From Bacillota bacterium (GTDB lineage Bacteria; Bacillota; DTU030; DUMP01): 50,330 nucleotides of DNA. The stretch is from assembly GCA_012839445.1 (NCBI GenBank), contig DUNI01000012.1:1-50330 (forward strand), in the 5' to 3' direction. The position numbers and the translations under genes are program-made. Below are positions 1 through 6,025 of this stretch, piece by piece. Each line of letters begins with the position of its first letter. Position 1 is the stretch's first letter. The notes below the pieces were generated by a model. It did not search any database. It saw only the letters and a list, made by a program, of their open reading frames with translations, and was not told the DNA's origin.

Positions 1-375
1 ACCGATGTGGGCCCGGACTACTTCGCCGATCGATTTCCCTTCGTGGCGAACCGAAGCCACCAGAGCGGTAAAGTCGTGGACACCGCCGAAAAAGACACTG
101 CCCAGTACAACCCAAAGAAATACTGGCATCCAGCCAAAACCGGCGGCTGCAATCGGGCCCGTGATGGGACCAGCACCGGCAATACTGGCAAAGTGGTGTC
201 CTAACAACACTGGCGCCGGAGTAGGAACATAGTCGATTCCGTCATTCATGGTCTCAGCTGGAGTGGGAGCATTAGGATCCAGTTTTAGTACCGAGTCTGA
301 TAGATAGCGTCCGTAAAATACATAACCTATAAATAAAATTGCAGCTCCAATTAGGACCATTAAAGTGGTACTCAT
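1..375 (-). CDS. cstA: CstA-family carbon starvation / pyruvate transporter, N-terminal part
   Basis: Integral membrane transporter of the CstA family, whose studied members import pyruvate or peptides. Only the first 125 codons are present; the gene runs off the left edge. The ATG at 375 follows an AGGAGG ribosome site by 8-9 bases. The protein starts [15 protein letters not shown], a first membrane helix with the family's GYxFYGRYL continuation, then the conserved stretch [18 protein letters not shown] and a second helix ([17 protein letters not shown]), all hallmarks of CstA. It lies 27 bases downstream of the 185-residue gene and shares its presumed LytTR-controlled promoter. It is absent from the ORF track because it has no stop codon inside the window. 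Family call is firm; substrate (pyruvate) is inferred from the LytS/LytT neighbours. Confidence 0.93.
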   Translation of the reverse strand, partial: MSTTLMVLIGAAILFIGYVFYGRYLSDSVLKLDPNAPTPAETMNDGIDYVPTPAPVLLGHHFASIAGAGPITGPIAAAGFGWMPVFLWVVLGSVFFGGVHDFTALVASVRHEGKSIGEVVRAHIG

Positions 376-402
376 TAAACAAGTCCTCCTTTACCTTATG
401 GT

Positions 403-960
403 CTAAATAATAGTAGAACCTATTGAGGCACGATAAGTCTCACCTTGAGCCTCCTTTCCCTGGAATATGCAATACGCCTCTTGTAATGCACGACCCGCTT
501 TATTGGTATATACATTGTGATCGGTGAGATCCACCGCCACAAGCCTCACTTCGCACCAACCCTGTAGTAAAAGTCTGAAATTTTTGCTGTAAGAAAAGTC
601 TTCTATAATTCGTTGTCCCTCTGGGGTAACTCCGCTTGTAGCCACTAAAACCCCAGTGATTACCGAAGACATATGTTCGTCGCTGGGCCGAACCAGTTCA
701 CCCGCAGCTTGTTTCAGATAAGTGCAAAACTGCTTGACCCGATCTGCGGTTACCTGCTCTTCCCCACGTACCAGCACAATCTCGTGATTCTCGTAAGCAA
801 ACAGCTTAATTTGCTTAAGTAAAAAATACTTTTCGTTCCGCATCTTGAACCGAGCCATCAGATCTAACTTTTCCCCCATCACTGTTTGGTCTCGATAAAT
901 ATCATAGTAGGGAGCTAATCGTTTAGTAATAATCTCAAGGTAGTTGTCCAACCCTAACAT
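403..960 (-). CDS. Conserved-looking protein of unknown function in the cstA operon (185 aa)
   Basis: I do not recognise a characterised family. The protein is soluble, with no signal peptide or membrane helix. It begins MLGLDNYLEIITKRLAPYYD and carries the stretch ARFKMRNEKYFLLKQ, followed by a mixed alpha/beta region containing GVLVATSGVTPEGQRII. The ATG at 960 has a strong GGGGGGAG ribosome site nine bases upstream. It sits between the LytTR operator and cstA, with only 27 bases to cstA, so it is very likely co-transcribed with the transporter and controlled by the adjacent two-component system. A role as an accessory or regulator of the transporter is an inference from context only. Confidence 0.8.
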   Translation of the reverse strand: MLGLDNYLEIITKRLAPYYDIYRDQTVMGEKLDLMARFKMRNEKYFLLKQIKLFAYENHEIVLVRGEEQVTADRVKQFCTYLKQAAGELVRPSDEHMSSVITGVLVATSGVTPEGQRIIEDFSYSKNFRLLLQGWCEVRLVAVDLTDHNVYTNKAGRALQEAYCIFQGKEAQGETYRASIGSTII

Positions 961-1046
961 TTATCTACACTCCCCCCTTATGTAAAAGCATAACAAAACC
1001 GCCGATCCCTATCTACACATTGAGGACCAGCGGTATAAATTGGAGG

Positions 1047-1076
1047 TTGAACGGTATTAAATCAGTCCTGAACGGT
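1047..1076 (-). promoter_or_regulatory. LytTR-type operator (two 9-bp direct repeats)
   Basis: On the minus strand the sequence reads ACCGTTCAG, 12 bases, ACCGTTCAA. This is the form described for LytTR-domain regulators: two imperfect 9-bp direct repeats separated by 12 bp. It lies between the end of the LytTR regulator gene and the start of the 185-residue gene, reading toward that gene and cstA. The direct inference is that the LytT-like protein encoded next door binds here to activate the orf185-cstA transcript. Confidence 0.85.
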
Positions 1077-1087
1077 TCCCAATAACG

Positions 1088-1879
1088 CTAAAGGACAATC
1101 CCCATCTTTTCGCGCAACAAAGGCGCCCGTCGGCGGCTCACCGGAATTTCGGTGTTGTTAGAATCTGCCAATACCAACAGATAACTTCCGTGAAACCAAG
1201 GTATGACTTCGGCCACATGGTCCATATTTACTAAATATCCTTTGTGAACCCGAAAGAAGCGACTGCCCAACCGCTCTTCCAATTCCACCAAGGTACTTCG
1301 CACCTGGTACTCGTCTGTCTTGGTCTTGACCAGTACGTCTTTATCCCGGCAGTAAGCATAACAAATACTTTCTACTGGCAATAACAAAATGCGTCCGTTG
1401 GTGTCCACCGGCACCCGGGCCACGTTCTGCTGCTGCTTCACCTTGTCCAGAAAAGATTGCAGGTTAGTGGCCAGCTCCATCTGTCTAAAACCAGCACGTA
1501 AAGCCAGTAGGCGATCTACTGTTTGGGCGATACGCTCCTCTTGAAAAGGCTTTAAAATGTAATCCACTGCACTCACTTCAAAAGCCCGCAGAGCATAGCT
1601 ATCATAGGCAGTGGCAAACACTATTAACGGTGGTTGTCCTTCATCTGCTAACAAGACTTCGGCCACGGCGAAGCCATTTTGACCCGGCATCTTAATATCA
1701 AGAAACAGCGCTTCCGGCTCCAGAGACCGAGTCAGTTCAATGGCCTCAGGACCGGTGGCGGCTTCACCCACCACCGCTACCTTACCTGTTTTCTCCAATA
1801 AATATCGTAGTTCTGAACGAGCCGGCGCTTCGTCGTCCACCACCAACACTTTAAGTTTAGCTGGCAGATAATTGCCCAT
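1088..1879 (-). CDS. lytT: LytTR-family response regulator (LytT/BtsR-like)
   Basis: Two-component response regulator that binds DNA through a LytTR domain. Residues about 10-125 form the receiver domain: VLVVDDEAPARSEL holds the acidic pair, EALFLDIKMPG holds the phospho-acceptor Asp, and DYILKPF holds the conserved Lys. Residues about 160-260 form the LytTR domain, with the typical FFRVHKGYLVN and PVSRR segments. At 263 aa it is of normal length for LytT/LytR/BtsR. The start overlaps the end of the kinase gene by 23 bases, so the two are translationally linked. A matching LytTR operator follows directly downstream, before orf185-cstA. The closest functional analogue by context is BtsR of E. 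coli, which controls a CstA-family pyruvate importer; this assignment is inferred. Confidence 0.95.
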   Translation of the reverse strand: MGNYLPAKLKVLVVDDEAPARSELRYLLEKTGKVAVVGEAATGPEAIELTRSLEPEALFLDIKMPGQNGFAVAEVLLADEGQPPLIVFATAYDSYALRAFEVSAVDYILKPFQEERIAQTVDRLLALRAGFRQMELATNLQSFLDKVKQQQNVARVPVDTNGRILLLPVESICYAYCRDKDVLVKTKTDEYQVRSTLVELEERLGSRFFRVHKGYLVNMDHVAEVIPWFHGSYLLVLADSNNTEIPVSRRRAPLLREKMGIVL

Positions 1880-3551
1880 GACCCACCACCTCTAACGGCA
1901 CAGCAAAGCTGACACAAGTACCGACACCAGGAACACTGGTAATGGTGGGCGCATGTTCCGCTCCGTATACATTCTTAAGACGTTCACTGACATTGGTAAG
2001 TCCAATGCCGGTAGAATGAGCCCCCCGCTGTACCTGTGCTAGAATATCGGCCGCCATGCCAATACCGGTATCTTTTACGGCCAGATATAAATCCGATCCT
2101 TTCTGCCGAGCCAAAATAATCACCTTACCTCCATCCGAACGCGGTGCTATTCCATGCTTAACAGCGTTTTCTACTAATGGTTCCAAGGTCAGTCGCGGTA
2201 ACTTAACTTGGAGGAACTCCTCCGGTATGTCTTCTACCAATTGTAATTTAGGACCATAGCGGGCCTGCTCTAAGGCCAAGTAGGCTCTCACATGTTGTAG
2301 CTCTTCTTTTAGAGTACAGAAGTCGCCAGCCTGGGCTAGGTTACGGCGGAAGTACGCCGCCAAATCCAATAATAAGGTGCGAGCCGTATTGGGTTCGGTC
2401 CGACAGTAAGAGACAATAGTATTAATAGCATTGAATAAAAAATGGGGATTGATTTGGGCCTGCAACGCCGTAAGTTCTGCTTGGGCCGTCAACTCCGCCC
2501 GCCGCGAGGCCTCGGCCAGTTCCAGCTGAGTAGAAAAAAGCTGGGACAAACCCGTTGCCACTTCCATATCTACCGGGGTGATACCACCGGCACGGGCCCG
2601 GTACAGTTTGAGCGAGCCCACCACCCGGTTTTGGCATAATAGCGGTACCACTACCCCTGCTTCCAATAAACAGTCCTCCTGGCTGCAACCAATATCCGCT
2701 TTCGATTGTGCCACCTCTATTGTTCCCTGTTCTAACACCCGGGCTGTAGCCTGGGTGAGAAAGGGGTGCCCCGGTAAATGATGCTCCGATCCTAACCCCA
2801 GGTGCGCTAATACTTTTTCCCGGTCGGTAATGGCTACGGCATCCACCCCGGTAAGCTCCAAAATAATACGGGCGGTATAACCGGCCGAACGCTGGTTCAG
2901 ACCGCGTTTTAAATGCGGTAACGATAAGCGGGCAATTTCTAGAACCTTCTGAGTTTGCATGGCGCCAATGCGGTCTTCTTCCGCTTTGATGCTGTCAAGC
3001 ATGGAAATGAATATGCCTACACCGGCTCCGTTTACCAACGTCATGGGGACTGAAATTACCTTTACCAGCTCTAAGGAGTCTACAAAGGGCTTAGCAAATA
3101 GCAACAAAATTAGCATCTGCAATAGCTCCGCTGCTAAGCCAGTGGCCAGACCAACTTCCCAATCAACCTTCTGGACCCGCCGCGACACCAGTCCACCGAG
3201 CAAACCCTCCACGGTAGTGGACAAGCCGCAGGCAAAACCTGTGAACCCACCTAAGGAGCATCGGTGCACACCGGCGATAGCACCGGCTCCCAGACCTACC
3301 CAAGGACCGCCAATCAGTCCTGCCACCACTGCCCCGACAGCCCGGGAATTGGCAATGGCACCCTTTACCTCGATCCCCCAGTAAGTTCCCAGAAGGGTGA
3401 AAAGGCCAAAGCCAATGGTTAAGAAAACCTTATCCGTCCCAGTAGCCATCTTACTAAGCATGCGCCTGAACATAGGAATGCGACTAAACAAAAAGGCGCT
3501 GGTAGCAATTACACACATCCTAAGGGACAGCTCCACCAATAATGATACCAA
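1857..3551 (-). CDS. lytS: LytS/BtsS-family sensor histidine kinase
   Basis: Membrane sensor kinase. The N-terminal ~190 residues are a 5TM-Lyt type membrane sensor with several hydrophobic helices and the motif NSRAVGAVVAGLIGGPWVG. A GAF-like region follows (about 210-350), then the His_kinase domain with QINPHFLFNAINTI carrying the phospho-accepting His, and an HATPase domain with LVENAVKHGI (N box) and DTGIGM (G box). At 564 aa it matches LytS/YehU length. The start is TTG with GGGGGTGA six bases upstream; no ATG fits. Its gene precedes and overlaps lytT. In the BtsS/LytS group the ligand is extracellular pyruvate; here that is inferred from the adjacent cstA. Confidence 0.95.
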   Translation of the reverse strand: MVSLLVELSLRMCVIATSAFLFSRIPMFRRMLSKMATGTDKVFLTIGFGLFTLLGTYWGIEVKGAIANSRAVGAVVAGLIGGPWVGLGAGAIAGVHRCSLGGFTGFACGLSTTVEGLLGGLVSRRVQKVDWEVGLATGLAAELLQMLILLLFAKPFVDSLELVKVISVPMTLVNGAGVGIFISMLDSIKAEEDRIGAMQTQKVLEIARLSLPHLKRGLNQRSAGYTARIILELTGVDAVAITDREKVLAHLGLGSEHHLPGHPFLTQATARVLEQGTIEVAQSKADIGCSQEDCLLEAGVVVPLLCQNRVVGSLKLYRARAGGITPVDMEVATGLSQLFSTQLELAEASRRAELTAQAELTALQAQINPHFLFNAINTIVSYCRTEPNTARTLLLDLAAYFRRNLAQAGDFCTLKEELQHVRAYLALEQARYGPKLQLVEDIPEEFLQVKLPRLTLEPLVENAVKHGIAPRSDGGKVIILARQKGSDLYLAVKDTGIGMAADILAQVQRGAHSTGIGLTNVSERLKNVYGAEHAPTITSVPGVGTCVSFAVPLEVVGHGQLSAS

Positions 3552-3631
3552 AATGGTTCACCCCCTGCCGGCCTTCATCGAAAACCCTACCTGCAATGGC
3601 ACCCAGGTGTTATGATGTTTATACATTATGT

Positions 3632-4696
3632 CTATACGTTAAAGCGAAAAGCCATGATGTCGCCATCTTGAACGATATAATCTTTACCTTCGAGCCGCAG
3701 TAAGCCCTTTTCTCGCAGCTTAGGCACAGTTCTCTCTTGCACCATGTCCTTATAAGACACCACCTCGGCCCGAATAAAACCTCGTTCAATATCCGAGTGA
3801 ATCTTGCCGGCTGCTTCCCGGGCTGTGGTACCGCGTTTAATCGTCCACGCACGCACCTCATCGGACCCCACCGTAAAGTAAGATATAAGATCCAGGTGAG
3901 CATAAGCTGCCTGAGCCAGGCGGGCCACCCCGGATTTTTTTAATCCTAAATCCTCTAGAAACAAGCCTCGCTCTTCTTCCGGTAGCTCGCTGATTTCTTC
4001 CTCTAGCGGTGCACAGACAGTGAGCAAAGGCATGTGGTGCCGGTAGGCATACTCTTCTAGCTCCGCCTGTCCCGGCGCCTCTTTTGTCCGCAAACCTTCT
4101 TCAGAAGTGTTTAGCACCGCTAACATGGGTTTGTCTGTATATAGGCCGTAATTATTCAAGGCCAAACGCTGCTGGGCAGTATACTCCTGACCTATAACCG
4201 TTTGTTCATTTTCCAACGCCTGCAGCGCCTTTTCCAATGCCTCTTGTTCTCCGGGAATCTCCTTACCTGCTTTTTTATTTTTGCTCAGGCGCTCTAACCG
4301 TCGTTCTACCACATTTAAGTCCGTTATAATAAGTTCGGTTAAAACATCCTGTAAATCAGCCGCCGGTTGCGGCTGGTCACAAACACCCAAGGCATCATTG
4401 GTAAAGCCACGGGTAATAATCACTAACGCGTCAGCATCTTGCATGGGACCGGCAAATTCTGCTGCTCCACCTTGTCCTAGACCAGGAATATCTATAATAT
4501 CTATCCGTGCTTGGGTAGTCTTTTGCGGTTTGTAAAGCCCACTTAAAAAGTCAATACGCTCATCAGGAACCTTAGCTACGCCTGTATGACTGTCCCTTTC
4601 ACCGGCGTAAGTTGCCGTAGCTACACCGGCACCGGTGAGAAGATTGAAAAACGTCGTCTTGCCTGCCAACGGCAATCCTAATAAACCAATTTTCAT
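3632..4696 (-). CDS. ychF: YchF/OLA1-family P-loop NTPase (divergent form)
   Basis: Obg-related cytosolic NTPase of the YchF type, with an N-terminal G domain, a coiled-coil insertion (about 125-180) and a C-terminal TGS/ubiquitin-like domain (YFTVGSDEVRAWTIKRG). The P-loop reads GLPLAGKTT where canonical YchF has GLPNVGKST. The DIPGLG G3 motif is present, and the G4-like NTSE fits the NxxE signature that lets YchF use ATP. The ORF track begins 25 codons upstream, but MKIGLLGLPLAGKTT is the expected N-terminus and has AAGGA seven bases before its ATG, giving 354 aa, near the usual 360. It is divergent from the moaD-like gene and 80 bases upstream of lytS on the same strand. Confidence 0.9.
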   Translation of the reverse strand: MKIGLLGLPLAGKTTFFNLLTGAGVATATYAGERDSHTGVAKVPDERIDFLSGLYKPQKTTQARIDIIDIPGLGQGGAAEFAGPMQDADALVIITRGFTNDALGVCDQPQPAADLQDVLTELIITDLNVVERRLERLSKNKKAGKEIPGEQEALEKALQALENEQTVIGQEYTAQQRLALNNYGLYTDKPMLAVLNTSEEGLRTKEAPGQAELEEYAYRHHMPLLTVCAPLEEEISELPEEERGLFLEDLGLKKSGVARLAQAAYAHLDLISYFTVGSDEVRAWTIKRGTTAREAAGKIHSDIERGFIRAEVVSYKDMVQERTVPKLREKGLLRLEGKDYIVQDGDIMAFRFNV

Positions 4697-4789
4697 AATG
4701 CTGTCCTTATCCTCCTCGGGGTTATATCTGAACAAATTGCAAAAGTAATTGCTTAGACCAAGTTTCTGCATTTACCCCTTTCCAATAAC

Positions 4790-4818
4790 ATTATACTATA
4801 AACCCTGCTAACTCGAAA
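4790..4818 (-). promoter_or_regulatory. Probable sigma-A promoter for the ychF-like gene
   Basis: On the minus strand there is a perfect TATAAT (-10, plus coordinates 4790-4795) with a weak TTTCGA -35 box 17 bases upstream (4813-4818). It points toward the ychF-like gene. Only the -10 element is convincing. Confidence 0.5.
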
Positions 4819-4927
4819 CCTTGACCTGTGCATTCAGAAAGTATAAGCTCAAAATAGGGGATCATCCAAGAGCAATAATTGGAGCTACCGACTATCACCA
4901 TAATCTATAAAGAAAGGAGCATTGTAC

Positions 4928-5194
4928 ATGCGCATCTATGCCTACCCGCCGTTTGACACTCTCTTGGGTAAGGCTGAAATAGAGCTAAATCAAGAAAACC
5001 TATCTCTTTGGGAGCTGCTGCAAATATTAGCCCAGAATTACCCTGCCTTTAAACACGAGCTGCCGGATAAGGCCACCGACGAAGGTCTTCGGGCCCGTAT
5101 GCTACCTATCGGCGAAGGACACATTTATTCCGTCACTGATACCATTCCTGCCGACGCCATCTTAAAGATTTTTCCGCCTCTCACCGGCGGGTAA
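4928..5194 (+). CDS. MoaD/ThiS-family ubiquitin-like sulfur carrier (88 aa)
   Basis: Small beta-grasp sulfur-carrier-like protein. It begins MRIYAYPPFDTLLGKAEIEL, includes the SLWELLQILAQNYP helix, and ends in PPLTGG; the C-terminal di-glycine is the site adenylated and thiocarboxylated in MoaD and ThiS. ATG at 4928 is chosen over the upstream TTG because GGAG lies eight bases before it. No MoaE, MoeB, ThiG or other clear partner is adjacent. The only E1-like enzyme in the window is TcdA, 33 kb away, which is not expected to serve it. The target could be molybdopterin/tungstopterin, thiamine or a dedicated sulfur-transfer path; the sequence does not decide. Confidence 0.85.
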   Translation: MRIYAYPPFDTLLGKAEIELNQENLSLWELLQILAQNYPAFKHELPDKATDEGLRARMLPIGEGHIYSVTDTIPADAILKIFPPLTGG

Positions 5195-5299
5195 ATGTTA
5201 TACCATATGGACCGTATGACTTTTATTTAACAATCTTAAATGATTTTCCCAACGCTTTATTACCTCGCTCGACATTTTATCTACCGTTTCGTGGTCGAA

Positions 5300-5315
5300 T
5301 TCCATTTTAATGGAA
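5300..5315. promoter_or_regulatory. Short palindrome upstream of a promoter (possible operator)
   Basis: TTCCATT, two bases, AATGGAA is a perfect inverted repeat lying about 18 bases upstream of the -35 box of the small gene at 5409. Its position suits a regulator site, but the palindrome is AT-rich and short. The binding protein is unknown. Confidence 0.35.
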
Positions 5316-5332
5316 ATGTAACATTGAAATCC

Positions 5333-5361
5333 TTGACGTTTTTGTGTTTTTGTGTGATAAT
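5333..5361 (+). promoter_or_regulatory. Sigma-A promoter for the small gene at 5409
   Basis: TTGACG, a 17-base spacer and GATAAT, with an extended -10 TGT immediately before it. The predicted start of transcription is near 5368, about 40 bases before the TTG start codon. Confidence 0.75.
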
Positions 5362-5408
5362 AAGGACTATACTAAGGTATACTAAAGTTTCGGAAGGAGG
5401 TTGCGGGC

Positions 5409-5555
5409 TTGAATAGAAGACTAGAAGCCCTTAAACGAGAACGCGAACAGCTTCTCGACGAGTGGGCTAGTGATAGAGACGATAAAGATACCCGCCTAAA
5501 ACTGCTAGTTAGACTTATGGATCTCGAAGAAGAGATCAACGAAAACATCGCTTAA
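5409..5555 (+). CDS. 48-residue charged helical protein, unknown function
   Basis: Too short for the ORF track and begins with TTG. The evidence that it is real: GGAAGGAGG stands eight bases before the TTG, a good promoter lies at 5333-5361, and a strong terminator begins 14 bases after the stop, so it forms its own transcription unit. The protein starts MNRRLEALKREREQLL, is rich in Glu, Arg, Leu and Asp, and is predicted by eye to be two amphipathic helices separated by DRDDKD, resembling a small coiled-coil hairpin. It shares general character with small Spo0E-like proteins but lacks their SQELD motif. I assign no function. Confidence 0.7.
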   Translation: MNRRLEALKREREQLLDEWASDRDDKDTRLKLLVRLMDLEEEINENIA

Positions 5556-5568
5556 CCATTTAAACGTC

Positions 5569-5612
5569 AAAGGGGCCAGGTGTTAATCAAACTAACACCT
5601 GGCCCCTTTACT
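5569..5612 (+). terminator. Intrinsic terminator after the 48-residue gene
   Basis: A 17-bp perfect stem (AAAGGGGCCAGGTGTTA / TAACACCTGGCCCCTTT) with a 7-base loop, ending in TTTACTATT. The A-rich start of the stem makes it potentially bidirectional. Confidence 0.85.
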
Positions 5613-5641
5613 ATTAAGTGTGGATTTTAAATAGCATCCTG

Positions 5642-5714
5642 GAAGGCTGTTTTATTTCTTACTCATTTTCGGCTACCAGCAATGATACTTCCTCTTATAA
5701 GAAGGCTGTTTTAT
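5642..5714 (+). repeat. 14-bp direct repeat, two copies
   Basis: GAAGGCTGTTTTAT occurs at 5642-5655 and again at 5701-5714, 59 bases apart, in the non-coding stretch left of the 5S fold-back. No gene is visible between them. Confidence 0.6.
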
Positions 5715-5787
5715 CGGCATCGGCTGGCCGGGCACACCATGCAGCAGGCCCGCACTAGTTATAAGTGCGGGCCTGGCAAAATAGCTT

Positions 5788-5817
5788 CCGGCAACGACCT
5801 ACTCTCCCAGGGGATAG
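5788..5817 (-). rRNA. 5S rRNA, last ~30 bases only (inverted copy)
   Basis: The reverse complement is identical to the 3' terminal portion of the plus-strand 5S fragment. No 5' portion is present on this strand beyond the shared central segment. It is part of the fold-back, so it is unlikely to be a functional gene in this form. Confidence 0.7.
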
Positions 5818-5887
5818 ACACGGCCGTTAAGCCCTCCAGCGCCGATGGTACTTGGGGCTATCCCCTGGGAGAGTAGGTCGTTGCCGG
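5817..5887 (+). rRNA. rrf: 5S rRNA, 3' portion (~70 of ~117 nt)
   Basis: ACACGGCCGTTAAGCCC and CCAGCGCCGATGGTACTTGG, followed by CTGGGAGAGTAGGTCGTTGC, are highly conserved 5S rRNA segments in the correct order. The 5' ~45 bases, including the helix I partner of the 3' end, are replaced by the inverted copy of the 3' end. No 23S sequence lies upstream. As it stands this is a broken gene copy, probably created by misassembly at an rRNA operon. Confidence 0.85.
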
Positions 5888-5901
5888 AAGCTATTTTGCC
5901 A

Positions 5902-5928
5902 GGCCCGCACTTATAACTAGTGCGGGCC
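5902..5928 (+). terminator. Hairpin downstream of the 5S rRNA fragment
   Basis: GGCCCGCAC / GTGCGGGCC, a 9-bp GC-rich stem with a 9-base loop, sits 15 bases after the 5S end, where rRNA operon terminators are found. There is no T-tract after it, so its strength as an intrinsic terminator is uncertain. A mirror copy lies at 5747-5773. Confidence 0.5.
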
Positions 5929-5973
5929 TGCTGCAATTAGAGAAGAGTTGGGGAAAACACATAACCCTTAATT

Positions 5974-6018
5974 GGAAATAAATTAGCCTACTGCTACTTT
6001 TGAATAGCAGTAGGCTAA
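5974..6018 (-). terminator. Terminator of mgtE
   Basis: A 14-bp perfect stem (TTAGCCTACTGCTA / TAGCAGTAGGCTAA, plus coordinates 5983-5996 and 6005-6018). Read on the minus strand it is followed by TTTATTTCC. It begins eight bases beyond the mgtE stop codon. Confidence 0.8.
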
Positions 6019-6025
6019 CGTGTTA

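Larger units (their letters stand above)
5740..5935. repeat. Perfect 78-bp inverted repeat made of 5S rRNA 3' ends and their terminator hairpins
   Basis: Bases 5740-5817 and 5858-5935 are exact reverse complements, separated by a 40-base centre. Each arm, read outward from the centre, holds the last ~30 bases of a 5S rRNA gene (CTGGGAGAGTAGGTCGTTGC), a short spacer and a GGCCCGCAC...GTGCGGGCC hairpin. Outside the arms the left and right flanks are unrelated. The structure looks like two identical rRNA operon ends joined head to head within 5S, not a working RNA gene. Either an assembly collapse of divergent rrn operons or a real rearrangement could produce it. Confidence 0.9.

Noticed and set aside
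1857-3615. Several plus-strand ORFs inside the lytS region (for example 2959..3384 and 3397..3615)
   Set aside because: They are antisense shadows of the kinase gene with low-complexity, Pro/Thr-rich translations and no ribosome sites.
5788-5887. A complete 5S rRNA gene
   Set aside because: Only the 3' ~70 bases match 5S; the 5' part is an inverted copy of the 3' end, so no intact gene is present.
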